From Apostichopus japonicus (Eukaryota > Echinodermata > Holothuroidea > Aspidochirotida > Stichopodidae), in contig NC_092562.1 in assembly GCF_037975245.1 (NCBI RefSeq), positions 31,374,554 to 31,438,553 of the forward strand: a stretch of DNA of 64,000 nt. The letters are read 5' to 3'. The translations under genes and the position numbers were made by a program. Positions within the stretch are counted from its first letter, which is position 1; every line of letters starts with the position of its first letter. Positions 50,201 through 61,921 of the stretch are shown in pieces. The notes under the pieces were generated by a model. It worked only from the letters and a program-made list of their open reading frames with translations. It was not told the DNA's origin and searched no databases.

Positions 50201-53200
50201 TCATGAAATTGATACAAAACTTGCCAAGAAATTCATGTTTTTGTCCAATAGGGCAGTTTATTTCAAGTTAATAATTTATGATTCGACATCTTGTGAATTT
50301 CAAAATATGCTGATAATACAAAACAGAAGAAATAACATCATAACAGGGCCTGAGGGTGACATATCAAACCACCACAGTTGTGCTCAGTGAGCAAGATCCA
50401 GGCCAGGAATTCAAATACATTCAAAGAACAACCAATTACGTTATCAAGGCCTCACTCTTGAGTGATGGATGTGATTCCAGCTCTGAACATAGATAGAACA
50501 GCCAGGTACATTGTCTGAGGTCAGGTCTGACTATTGGTAAACTAGAACAGCCAGGTACATTACCTTAGGTCAGTTCTGACTATTGGTAAACTAGAACAGC
50601 CAGGTACATTATCTGAGGTCAGGTCTGACTATTGGTAAACTAGAACAGCCAGGTACATTATCTGAGGTCAGGTCTGACTATTGGTATACTAGAACAGCCA
50701 GGTACATTATCTGAGGTCTGGTCTGACTATTGGTAAACTAGAACAGCCAGGTACATTACCTTAGGTCAGTTCTGACTATTGGTAAACTAGAACAGACAGG
50801 TACATTATCTGTGGTCAGGTCTGACTATTGGTAAACTAGAACAGCCAGGTACATTATCTGAGGTCAGGTCTGACTATTGGTAAACTAGAACAGCCAGGTA
50901 CATTATCTGAGGTCAGGTCTGACTACTGGTACACTAGAACAGCCAGGTACATTATCTGAGGTCAGGTCTGACTATTGGTAAACTAGAACAGCCAGGTACA
51001 TTATCTGAGGTCAGGTCTGACTATTGGTAAACTAGAACAGCCAGGTACATTATCTGTGGTCAGGGCTGACTATTGGTAAACTAGAACAGCCAGGTACATT
51101 ATCTGAGGTCAGGGCTGACTATTGGTAAACTAGAACAGCCAGGTACATTATATGAGGTCTGGTTTGGCTATTGGTACACTAGAACAGCCAGGTACATTAC
51201 CTTAGGTCAGGTCTGACTATTGGTAAACTAGAACAGCCAGGTACATTATCTGAGGTCAGGTCTGACTATTGGTAAACTAGAACAGACAGGTACATTATCC
51301 GAGGTCAGGTCTGACCATTGGAACACTAGAACAGCCAGGTACATTATCCGAGGTCAGGTCTGACTATTGGTAAACTAGAACAGCCAGGTACATTATCTGA
51401 GGTCTGGTCTGACTATTGGTAAACTAGAACAGCCAGGTGCATTGTCTGAGGTCTGGTCTGACTATTGGTAAACTAGAACAGCCAGGTACATTGTCTGTGG
51501 TCAGGGCTGACTATTGGTAAACTAGAACAGCCAGGTACATTATCTGAGGTCAGGTCTGACTATTGGTAAACTAGAACAGCCAGGTACATTATCCGAGGTC
51601 AGGTCTGACTATTGGTAAACTAGAACAGCCAGGTACATTACCTTAGGTCAGTTCTGACTATTGGTATACTAGAACAGCCAGGTACATTATCCGAGGTCTG
51701 GTCTGACTATTGGTAAACTAGAACAGCCAGGTACATTACCTTAGGTCAGGTCTGACTATTGGTAAACTAGAACAGCCAGGTACATTATCTGAGGTCAGGT
51801 CTGACTACTGGTAAACTAGAACAGCCAGGTACATTATCTGTGGTCAGGTCTGACTATTGGTAAACTAGAACAGCCAGGTACATTATCTGAGGTCAGGTCT
51901 GACTATTGGTAAACTAGAACAGCCAGGTACATTATCTGAGGTCAGGTCTGACTACTGGTAAACTAGAACAGCCAGGTACATTATCTGTGGTCAGGTCTGA
52001 CTATTGGTAAACTAGAACAGCCAGGTACATTGTCTGAGGTCAGGTCTGACTATTGGTAAACTAGAACAGCCAGGTACATTATCTGTGGTCAGGTCTGACT
52101 ATTGGTAAACTAGAACAGCCAGGTACATTATCTGTGGTCAGGTCTGACTATTGGTAAACTAGAACAGACAGGTACATAATCTAGGCCTTACTTGTGAGTT
52201 TCTCCAGGTGTATTCTATTCAGTTGTTCCACATCCTCTTTGTGAGTACAGAGTCTGGTCGCCTCCACTCCATTCTTCTCAACCACTTGTTTAAATGTTGA
52301 CATCAGTCTCGTTGATACCTCTTTTGAGCAACTTTGAGAATTAAACAGAAAATAAAATAAAACATTTGTTAACAAGTGAACTTTGCTTTGAGACCATCGG
52401 TCACTCTTACGATTCTGAGACCATCAGGCACTCTAATACTTTTGAGGCCATTGGTCACTCTATGATTCTGAGGCCATCAGTCACTCTAATGATTCTGAGA
52501 CCATCCGTCACTCTATGATTCTGAGACCATTGGTCACTCTAATGATTCTGAGACCATCGGTCACTCTATGATTCTGAGACTATCAGGCACTCTTATGATT
52601 CTGAGACCATCAGTCACTGTAATGATTATGAGACCATTGTTCACTCTAATAATTTGAGACCATTGTTCACTCTAATAATTTTGAGGCCATTGGTCACTCT
52701 ATGATTCTGAGACCATCAGTCACTCTAATGATTCTGGGACCATCGGTCACTCTAATGATTCTGAGACCATTGGTCACTCTAATGATTCTGGGACCATCCG
52801 TCACTCTATGATTCTGAGACCATTGGTCACTCTAATGATTCTGAGACCATCGGTCACTCTAATGATTCTGAGACCATCAGTCTCTCTCATGATTCTCATG
52901 AATGTGGAGATGTAACATACCTGCCCACCCAGACATGAATGTGGAGATTTAATTTACCTGCCGACCCGGATTTGTTGAAGAATATTGATGAATACTGGAT
53001 CATTCTGTCGACGAACGGTCCTTAGCTCGTAGTTTACTTCAATGCATCGCTGCCAAGCAGGAGACTGTTAAAACAGAATAACATGATACATGTATTCCAT
53101 TCATTTGGATATCTTTATGTAACTAATGGGCAACTTTACCAAAATAAACATCAGCCCACTGACATTAACAAAGTTTTCCTTCCCCACATACATTTTCAAA

Positions 53201-56200
53201 GTTTCATGACAAGAGCAAAGATTGCCCAGAACATTCCCTTGTAATGAACCTTCAAAATCTTTAGTGTTTTATTCAGTTGTTTACCTGTCATATAACTGAT
53301 AATGTTGTATTATAAAGGCACTGTGTACACCTATGAGTATTAACAGGATTACAGGGTACTGTATGTCAGGGTATGTCACATGAACAAAGAGATGAATGTA
53401 TGTACATTTCCATTCAATGGAAGATTTTAACAAAAGAACATGGAACCTGATGAGAACTTGTGAAGCTCTTACTACTCCAAAAAAGAACTTGTTAAACTCT
53501 CACTACCTCAAAACAGAAGTTTCTTTTCTCTCCTGTTTTAACCACCGGTGGTAACTGAAGGAAGTCTCCACAAAGAATGACCTGGATTCCACCAAACGGT
53601 TCCTGGTTATTGCGAACAATCCTAGCCACTGTCTGGATGAAAAGAAACAGCAAAAACTAGAACGGTTATCATTCATGGCTTCCATACTGCCCTGTATAAA
53701 TACCACATTTCTGTGTGTATATTGATCTTCACAGATTTAAACACTGGCTGCTGTTAACACTTGTTACCCGATAATAATGAATAAGAGAATGAAGCTCTTC
53801 AAATAAACTATTTTCATTCTACTGTTGGGTGATTGCAACAAATCTCACAACCAGAGATAAATAAAAAAAGATTCAAAATCAAATTAAATTGAACCAAACT
53901 CTGTTTTTCTCATCCAATATTGACCAATACTTTCAACAATTAACATTGATGGTTATTTAACGAATAGTATGACATCATGATAAATGAAAGACAATGGAGT
54001 CATAATTACCTCAAGCTTTGTAAAGAATTCTCCATCAACCATTGAGATCTCGTCCACAATCAGATGCTTACATTTTCTCCAGGTTTTCTTTCTGGCTTGT
54101 CTGGAGGCCAGTTCAATGCACTGTTTTAATGGTTGACTGCCAGTGCCAATACCTTTCAATACAGAAACAGAATTATTTCAGTTTAGCAAAGTCTAAATTA
54201 AGCCTAAGCAGCAAAGAAATGATGATTACTTTCAAATCTTAGGGCTTTACCGACTCAATGAAAGGCTTTCTGAAATTGCTATAGTACAAAGATGGCACAA
54301 TATGCAGTGTCGCACCTCGCTAATTATGTCTGACTGTCAGAGGTTTATCTACCATTGCATTATAATAGTAATAAAATCATGATACCTGAGTTGACTTCCA
54401 TGTTATCAGAATGTTTTAATGACAGTTGTGACAGGATGAACCTCCATCATACATCTTACAACTGATATATTGTTGCCATTTCTTTTAAAGTCTTGATTCA
54501 ATAGACTAGTGTTTATTACCATTGGGTACATGTACCCTTTGTGGATGCAGTGTTCCATAGGGTTTGAAATAGTAGGCACAGTCCATAAATTCCCTGACAG
54601 AGTACATCCAATAGCATTCATCCACAGCATGTAAAAGATTTTCTCAATTACCAAGGGATGAGAGTTGTAGAAGGGATTAGGAAAAACTATGTAGACTAAG
54701 TAAGTAACCTACTGGTAAGCAAGTATCTATCTTGATTCGCTTTAATAACATTATCTCCTATAGAAACAGAGATATTCGTCATTAATTAGTAAAGTTCTTC
54801 CTTCAAACTAAGGTATAGCATTTCTTCAATAAAGATTACAAGTTTAAATCTTGTTACCTGCAAATTGATGTAGGGTTGTTCCACCTATGTGACAGGCAGC
54901 TACCCCGGTGCTAGCCGTAGCAAATGTCGAGTCAGGTGGAAGAGCACCGATGATCTTCTTCATCAGGAAAGACTTCCCTGTACCTGCGCTGCCAGTAAAG
55001 AAAACATTCTTCCCCGAAAGCACAGCATTGAGCACACACTTCTGTTCTTTGGAGAGTTGACATGGAGCTTGCATGGTAATATGAGCTTTCTTTTTGGGCA
55101 ACATATCCTCCTAAAAATTGAGAGAGAGTGTGTCGTGAAAGTTGATATAAGAAAAATATTATATATTACCAGTAGAAATGTAAATATAGAAATGTTCTAT
55201 GTTATGTTAGATTTTTCTTCCTTTGTATAATTCATTTAGATGACATTAGCTATTGAAGGTAACACATAAACCATAATTTCAAAACATTGTTCTTCAGTTG
55301 TGTGGTAGTACTGTTAGTAAAGATTGTTTCACTTCATCTAATATCCAGTGTTATTGGTTAATTCACACTACTGTACAGTAGTTGTATCATAACTTTGATA
55401 CTAACCAGGAATGACGTGCTTATACAGATACTGTAGGTATTATTGTATTAAATTCATTTCTTTCAACTGGACACAGCATATAAAGATTCACAATGTGCAG
55501 GTCATGTACTTTAACTTCATTCAATGTATTTTTTTATCAGAGTTGAATAATAGTTTCATGCAAAACATATTTTCACTCACAAGTTCACAACAACAGCAAT
55601 ATATTTTGCCAGAAAAGGCACATTCTACTAAGACCAGCAGACACACCTTGGAAGACAAGCCCCTACCGTATTTGTAGCAAGGCATTCATCACCTTGAAAT
55701 GCATTCGTGATTACTTAAGCACACAATATCAAACATGTCTGGTTCAATTCTCTTGTTGACATTGACATCCAGAACGGTAATTGAAATATGTCAAGATACT
55801 TACAATGCTCTCACATTCATTTGTAATGGAGCGGATTCTTTTCAGCGGTTTCCTTTTTCCGGCACCAGGAGTCGTGCTGCTTCCGTTGTTTTCCTCTCTC
55901 TTGGCTCTGGCAGTGTTCACAGTTGTAACATCTTTGGCATTCAATGGACTAATTTCATCAAACTTCCTCGGCAGTTGAGACATCAGCCTAACTCTTTCAC
56001 TGATTGGCTTCTTGAGTTTACCACAATCTAATTTTACGTACATACATTTGAGAAAGTTGATTAACTTATGCGGTGGACAGTTGGATATCATGAGCTGTAA
56101 CCTGTGCTGGGGAAATTTCAGACAGGCTTTGCCTTCCATAGCGAAACGTTTGAAAACCGATACTTTATCTAAAGAAATGGTTTGTAGAAACTTTCCAGCG

Positions 56201-56340
56201 GAAACTTTAAGTAAAATATCCCTGAATTCATTTCTTCCCAAAATGAGCGTTGCTCCCTTATGTACTGTTCTCTTCAAAGATTCACCACTGGCACCAAGCT
56301 TCTCAATTGCCAAACAACAGATGAGTTCATTTGTTTCCAT
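47250..56340 (-). CDS. PIF1: ATP-dependent DNA helicase PIF1
   Basis: 5'-to-3' superfamily 1B helicase acting in nucleus and mitochondria on G-quadruplexes, telomeres and replication forks. Ten exons: 55804-56340, 54858-55110, 54010-54152, 53507-53632, 52958-53064, 52192-52331, 49964-50070, 49361-49448, 48833-48978, 47250-47495; total 630 residues (human 641). All joins are GT-AG and phase-consistent. Exon 1 (residues 1-179) is the PIF1 N-terminal domain with IxKRxxSxT-type Lys/Arg-rich end. Motif I is GSAGTGKS (219-226), followed by [20 protein letters not shown]. Motif II is DEIS (297-300), motif [11 protein letters not shown] (333-340). Further on come the family blocks [49 protein letters not shown] and the last motif [20 protein letters not shown]. 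No essential motif is missing, so it should be active. Introns 5, 6 and 9 are filled with minisatellites. Confidence 0.96.
47948..48668. repeat. 26-bp minisatellite in PIF1 intron 9
   Basis: About 27 copies of TACAGCTTACAAGATTCAAC plus ACATAA, with frequent single changes and short deletions. Confidence 0.95.
50494..52180. repeat. 49-bp minisatellite in PIF1 intron 6
   Basis: About 34 copies of a unit made of TCTGACTATTGGTAAACTAG, AACAGCCAGGTACATTATCT and GAGGTCAGG. The right edge touches the 5' splice site of intron 6 (exon 6 ends at 52192). Variants (ATCTGTGG, ACCTTAGG, ATCCGAGG) are interspersed. Confidence 0.96.
52385..52893. repeat. 26-27-bp minisatellite in PIF1 intron 5
   Basis: About 19 copies of GATTCTGAGACCATCGGTCA plus CTCTAAT, with variable CAG/TTG/CGG before TCACT. 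Confidence 0.93.
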
Positions 56341-56734
56341 GGTGATCAATAACTACAGTAGGACGGACCTGTTTGGAGAGATGTTGAACGGTAAGCCTAA
56401 TATGTGATTTCCACAATGGTCAGTTTATTACACAAGCAAAAACTCATCCTTATTTGGTCAATGATCAGGATAACAGCTCTGACCTTTAGATGTCAGTTTA
56501 GGACTGCAGCCTGGAGTAATTTATTCAGTCTCGCAGTGCAAAATACTATGCAAAATGTGCAAACTGCTATACAAGTGGACAGATGTAAACACTAGAGCAG
56601 TTTGTTGTACACAAGAACCAGAGCATTGTGTAAGGGAATTGTGAGAGTGTTCAATAAATGCTTTAAAAAATGTGAGCACTAAATTATTCCCTGGCCTGAT
56701 CCATTTAGAATCTACACTTATTCACTTAAAGGGT

Positions 56735-57089
56735 GTGAAGACTCGCGCAAAAAGAAATGTCTAATGCCGGTAATCTGACCTAGTTTCGAATGAGGTGTAC
56801 AGAAGTGTTAGACACCACCACCGATCCCAGAAAATATGCACACAGCTTGCTACCTTCAGTAATTAGACACTAGTGTACAGTAAGTACATACAGCTGCGGT
56901 CAATACCCACAGCAGTGTACAAATGGTACAGCGATGGACATCTCAGGTCCAGCTAGCCTAAAAATAACAAGGTATCGTTTCAATCATTACTGTCTGCATT
57001 TTGTAGCGACAAGCAGAAAACTTCACTTGCAAGCAACGGAAAGTTAACTTTATCAGAGCGCGGCACGCGGTTTGGGGCGAGTCTTCACT
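56735..57089 (+). mobile_element. MITE-like element with GTGAAGACTCGC ends
   Basis: The left end GTGTGAAGACTCGCGC and the right end, read inward, GTGAAGACTCGCCCC form a short terminal inverted repeat. The body is the same as the truncated copy at 43288-43647, in the same orientation. No coding capacity. It begins about 395 bp upstream of the PIF1 ATG. Confidence 0.75.
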
Positions 57090-57481
57090 TCATTGAAAGT
57101 GCCCAAACTACTGCAGGGCTTCATCTCTGTAACATACATTGTGTGCAAGTTCAAACACCACCACAGCTATTTAATCCACAAACAGAAGTAATACTGGTCC
57201 AAAATTTTAAGAAGAAAATGTAAAGGTAATATTAGTGGACATAATCAAAATATAGTATATTTTCTGTGCTGTGAGCCTAAGGGTCTTTCTGACTTTCTTG
57301 ACTGTATTACTGACCTATAAAACATGTATGGATAGGCTAGACTCAGTCACAATGTCTACAGTCTAGGCCTCAGGAGGCCTAGCTGTACAACTTCCAAATT
57401 CTAGCCACACCATAGGGTATATAAAGTAGGGTTTCATAGGCAAATGTTGCGGTTAGTCTTTAACATGACATACTTACTTGC

Positions 57482-58130
57482 GGGACAAACTAAAACGAAT
57501 GACAGCGAATGAACGAATGACAATTGACTTAGTACAGGGTCAATTATCATTTGTGAATGACAGCGAATGACAGCGAATGACAACAACTTGGACAACGAAT
57601 GACAACGAAGGACAGTGTTGAAAAGTGCTAGAATGATAAACGGAGTGGAGTAAATGCGGTTATTGGTTTTCTGCGCAACAATGATTTGAGGAAAATCGCA
57701 TCACATGTTTGCAGGGTTTTGGTGTAATTTACGGATAGAAACCACAGGGAAAGTTTTTGTGTGAGATTGCGCTTGCGTGCTGTGCCCTTTACCTCTGTAG
57801 ATTTATACAGAAAGATAACTGAAGCCATTTCAAGATTATGGTATTGTTAGTTTCTAACAATTAATATCGGAAAAGTGACGTTAAATTTACTTTAAAATCA
57901 GACAATTTAAAATCAGACTTACAATTTCGCTTACTATAAGGTGCGTTTTTATCTTGTCCGTACTTTACTAGATCTAGATACCCACGAAGTATGAACTGTG
58001 ATATCCGGTTGAAGCAAATGTCTGTGCTGTCATTACTGTCATTCGTTTTAGTCAACGCAATTTTTTAGTGTGTACAACATATTGTCATTTGTTATGTGTA
58101 ACCCAATTGTCATTCGTTTTAGTAACACCC
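57482..58130. mobile_element. hAT-like MITE with 8-bp target duplication
   Basis: The termini read inward GGGACAAACTAAAACGAATG and GGGTGTTACTAAAACGAATG. The flanks carry the identical 8-mer TTACTTGC at 57474-57481 and 58131-58138. CGAATGACA-type units recur beside both ends as subterminal repeats. The 8-bp duplication fits hAT or P superfamilies; there is no transposase, so it is non-autonomous. Confidence 0.88.
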
Positions 58131-59753
58131 TTACTTGCTGAGTTACGAAAAAGAGTAGTGAGAGTTATATTTAGCTAGTCGCTCGCAACGTCTGCCTCAC
58201 AATAACTATACTTCAAATAGTTACTGTGTGACGTGCGTTGAGTGCAGACACTAATCTATAGCACTGTGAGTACAGACACTAATCTATAGCCTACATCATG
58301 TATTCGTTGTTCATTCGTTTCGGTCTTACTCTTACTGACTCTATTCTTAGTCGTTGGCGATGTTGATTTAACCGGCCTGGCAGGTTTTTTATGGAATTCA
58401 TACCTTTGGGTTTGTCAGAAATAATACGATGACTGCTACAGAGTAATATGTTTGGCTTCTTCTTTTCTGCTGATCTGGTCGGAGACAAGAACCATGTACA
58501 ATATGTGCTTTGTTGTCAATAACTGTTTTGCTGTAACGCATGTTTTACATGTTTAAATATCTCCGCGGCAATTAACATATACCTAGTGAGCAAGAAAAAA
58601 CGACCAATCAACAGCCACGCGTTACCTAGTTGACCAATCACAATATCGAATGTTTGAGATACCTTTGACCTGCGAGAAAGGTACTTTCCCTCTCAGCTAG
58701 AAATCTTTGCAGCTAGCTCGAAGTTGCTCTTGGGTGACTTTTCTTGAAAAAGATGTTACATCAGTCTTCCAGTAATAAAGAATAAGCGTACGAAACGGTA
58801 ATATTTCAGGTGATTTGTATTATATATGATATCTCAGTTTGAACTTCTTCACGTATACGTTCAACTACGTGCAGTTAGGCCAACTGGTATAGCCTAGGTC
58901 CGTGTAGAGTGTAGTTAGACACTGACCTATAGCCTCGCAATACACAGGCAAGGCGAAGTAATATTGTAAGTATTCTGTTGAAATACCAATAGGTTCTGCT
59001 TACCGATAATATCATCTGTGTGTTGTTGGATCAGCCTTAAATTGTTGCGTTGGCTGATCATACTATAATTATTAGGATTTTGTGAGTTGTGTTGAAAGAC
59101 CCATTACCATGCCCAAATCACTGGAGTGCCAATGCATAAGGCCCTTCTCTGTTTTCAGGTAGTCTAGACTTCAAAAATTTGAACCCGTCAGAAAAAACAG
59201 TTACTGAATTGAGAAAGTGTGGTGCAAATTGTCAGAGTCCATTTTATTAATTTATGCAATACTGTATGCTCCTAAAGCAAACACTTTGTAAATATAACCT
59301 CAAATTAGAATGTATAGATTAGATGTGCTCATCTACCACAGGACATATGACATACTATGCCCTGGCAACAACATTAAATGGGTTATTTGTAGCGATCCTC
59401 ACAAACTATTACATTTGAACGTATCCTGCAACTGGTATTGGACGCTCAATCATGCTCTATTCTGCTAAAATTGTTTGATAATTTCCTTGAAAGGTCAGGT
59501 TGATAATTTGATGAGCTTTGCATACATAGTTAAAAGTTGCTGCTAAAAACAGAATAGCAAAAAAATTCCCAATTAACATTGCTGTCTCAAATGACAGTTA
59601 TTTTGCCCTCCTGGTATCAGTCCATTCCTTCTCTATCGGAAAACCTTTTGAATTTTTCTTCTTTTCAAAATCAGATGTATATATACACCAACACTACACA
59701 AAGCTGATTTAATGATTTATTTCTAGACCACATATCCCATGCAGGGTTTCAGT

Positions 59754-61921
59754 ATGACTTCCTTTGGATGGAAAAGAAAGCAGAATGCTAACTTATCAGC
59801 AGAGTCAGCTGAAAACTTCAAACATGTCACAGGAGCTAGAGATTCCAGTGAAGAGGAAGAAGACACCACTGCTTCAAATTTCTTTCTTAATCTGGCCAAG
59901 AAACGAAAAATTTTCATCTTGGAGGACTGTGTAACCAAGAGTGAAAGATTAGTAAAAGAAGGAGTAATTCTAGCTGAAGCTGAGAGGTAAAATTAGGCAA
60001 TAATCATCCATATTTTGTAACAATTCAAATGTGAATTTTCTTCGATACATAAAACAATTAGCGGACTAGGTAACCATTGGGACAGATGGACCCGTAATCA
60101 TAAATCAGTTGCTCTAGTTGGCCCAGAAATGATAAGGCTTCTTGATAGTACCTTCCTAATAATAGATATTTAGCCATTTTACTTCATTACACATGTCTGT
60201 AGTTTATCTTCTTTTTATAAGTTTATTTTCTTTCTGACTTCACAGATACTGGGAAGCTATTAAGAAATGGGATGAAGCTCTGCAGTTAACACCAGGGAAG
60301 AGTTCAATTTATGAGATGAAAGCTCAGGTAAAGAATAAACCATGGAATATTATTACTGCTAGTCTGTGGTATACGTAACATTAGTGAACAATGTAGGTAG
60401 ACTACATGGGTACATCTCTTTGTGTTGTATACATAACATTAGTGAACAATGTAGGTAGACTACATGGGTTCATCTATTTGTGTAATCTACATAACATTGT
60501 GAATTCATTTTGTTTTCATTATTTTTATTTTTTGCTCCCTTTTTCTTGTGGGGGGGGGGGGATAGAAAGCACCTTGAATGCAGAAGAATATCATGCTCCC
60601 CACCCACGTACAATGTTTCTTGACTTGTGTGAAGTGTCTGGGGATAATAAGACAGAAACATCTGTGCTAGTCCATCGATTTTAGATGCATTTTTTCAGAT
60701 TATGACTTCAATTTTGTCCATTTCAAAGTCATTGCGATGGTTAGCAGACAACCGTGCCTAAAATTATGATTTATACTGAATATGTTGGATATGTCCCATC
60801 ATCAACTATTATCCTCGACATTAATAATAATAATAATAAACATTTATATAGCGCTTTACATAACAATTATCTCAAAGCGCTTTACAAAGAATGCAGAGAA
60901 AAACCACTACAAATTAAAGTACTTAGCAAAGAGGAAGGTTTTGAGATGAGACTTGAAAGTTTGAAAATTATCAAGTGCACGAAGAGACTGTGGTAAGGTA
61001 TTCCACAAACGTGGCCTGCAAATATGGAAAGCCCTTTTGCCGTAGAACTTGGTATTTCCGATAGGTTGGTGGAGACTATATATGCATTTGAGCGAGGGTG
61101 CACCCACTAATGCGTATGGTCAGTAATTCTGCAAAATAAGTTGGTGCCATGTCATATAAGATTTGATACTATGGTAACCTAAACTCAAACCTCTCTAAAC
61201 TAATGCTGATAAGTCTTGAAGAATCAACTAAACTGCATTCTGCTGTCAGTTTTGCAGAAACAGATAATAAGATGTCCATTTTATTTGAATGTTGTAGGCT
61301 CTAATGGAACTGAGTGAGGTGTTTCCTGCAGTACAAGCTGCTGAGAAAACAGTTACTCTCAACCCTCTGTGGTGGACAGCACACCAAACCTTGGCAAGGG
61401 CTCAACTTGGCCTTGGAGAGGTAGAAATGGTAATATGTTGCTCTTTGTTTTTAAGCCATATATAAATGTACGTTATTGATATTTGAATATGCAGTGACGT
61501 CAACTTCCATATTGTTGATGCAGTAGTCAATGATGCTTAAACTGTTTTTCTTATTTGACCACAAAACCAGCAGTGAAGGCTGGTTTCTATTGATACTACT
61601 ATCAACACTGAACGCATAGTTTTCTATTCAGAAATCTGTCTAGTATTCAGGGCAGAGACTTTACGTAGTTAATTACTTGCAAAAATGTCTTATATTTTAT
61701 TAATTCTCTCACAATATATTGTTTTCAACTTATAAATTGATTTCCATCTCTGGTGTTGACTATTTCTTTCCCAGGCTAAGAAGAGTATATCCAGAGCTAT
61801 CCATATAAATCCAGCAGAGATGGAACTCTGGGAAGATGATCTTAAATGGATCTCTTCTCTTTGTGAAGAAAAGAAACAGATTCATCGTAAGAAACCAGCT
61901 GCTAAGAAGGAGGATGGTTGA
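59754..61921 (+). CDS. TTC33: Tetratricopeptide repeat protein 33
   Basis: Small TPR protein of unclear molecular role (scaffold or chaperone-like binding is assumed for TPR proteins). Four exons: 59754-59986, 60246-60327, 61298-61429, 61775-61921; 197 residues (human 262). The start MTSFGWKRK matches the conserved MASFGWKRK start, so the upstream in-frame ATG at 59739 was not used. The N-terminal region is acidic (SSEEEEDTT), then FFLNLAKKRKIFILEDCVTK. TPR units follow: AERYWEAIKKWDEALQLTPG, then YEMKAQALMELSEVFPAVQA, then NPLWWTAHQTLARAQLGLGE with VEMAKKSISRAIHINPAEME, and WEDDLKWISSLCEEKKQ. The C-terminus is short and Lys-rich (KKPAAKKEDG), lacking the last about 65 residues of the vertebrate protein. 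A LINE fragment sits in intron 2. Confidence 0.94.
60383..60503. repeat. Two-copy tandem repeat in TTC33 intron 2
   Basis: Two copies of a roughly 62-bp unit containing GTGAACAATGTAGGTAGACT followed by ACATGGGT and CATAACATT. Confidence 0.8.
60817..61180 (-). mobile_element. 5'-truncated LINE (non-LTR) 3' end
   Basis: On the minus strand the end of a non-LTR reverse-transcriptase ORF is visible: YGKRAFHICRPRLWNTLP, then LDNFQTFKSHLKTFLF, a hallmark C-terminus of CR1/L2-type elements, stopping at 60907. A short 3' region with TTTGTAAAGCGCTTTGAG and GCGCTATATAAATG follows, ending in (ATT)n at about 60818-60838. Upstream, MAPTYFAELLT-like sequence is also in keeping with the family but the frame shifts. 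Only the last few hundred bases of the element remain; it lies in TTC33 intron 2. Confidence 0.8.

Larger units (their letters stand above)
56341..59753. other. Divergent spacer between PIF1 and TTC33
   Basis: Contains the 5' flank of both genes and two non-autonomous elements at 56735-57089 and 57482-58130. A likely TTC33 5' leader exon could end at the donor-like GTAAGT near 58966 and splice to TTTATTTCTAG before 59727; this is inference. No other coding sequence was recognised. Confidence 0.5.

Noticed and set aside
47948-52893. Regular repeats resembling CRISPR arrays
   Set aside because: Units are contiguous minisatellite copies with no unique spacers, inside introns of an animal gene.
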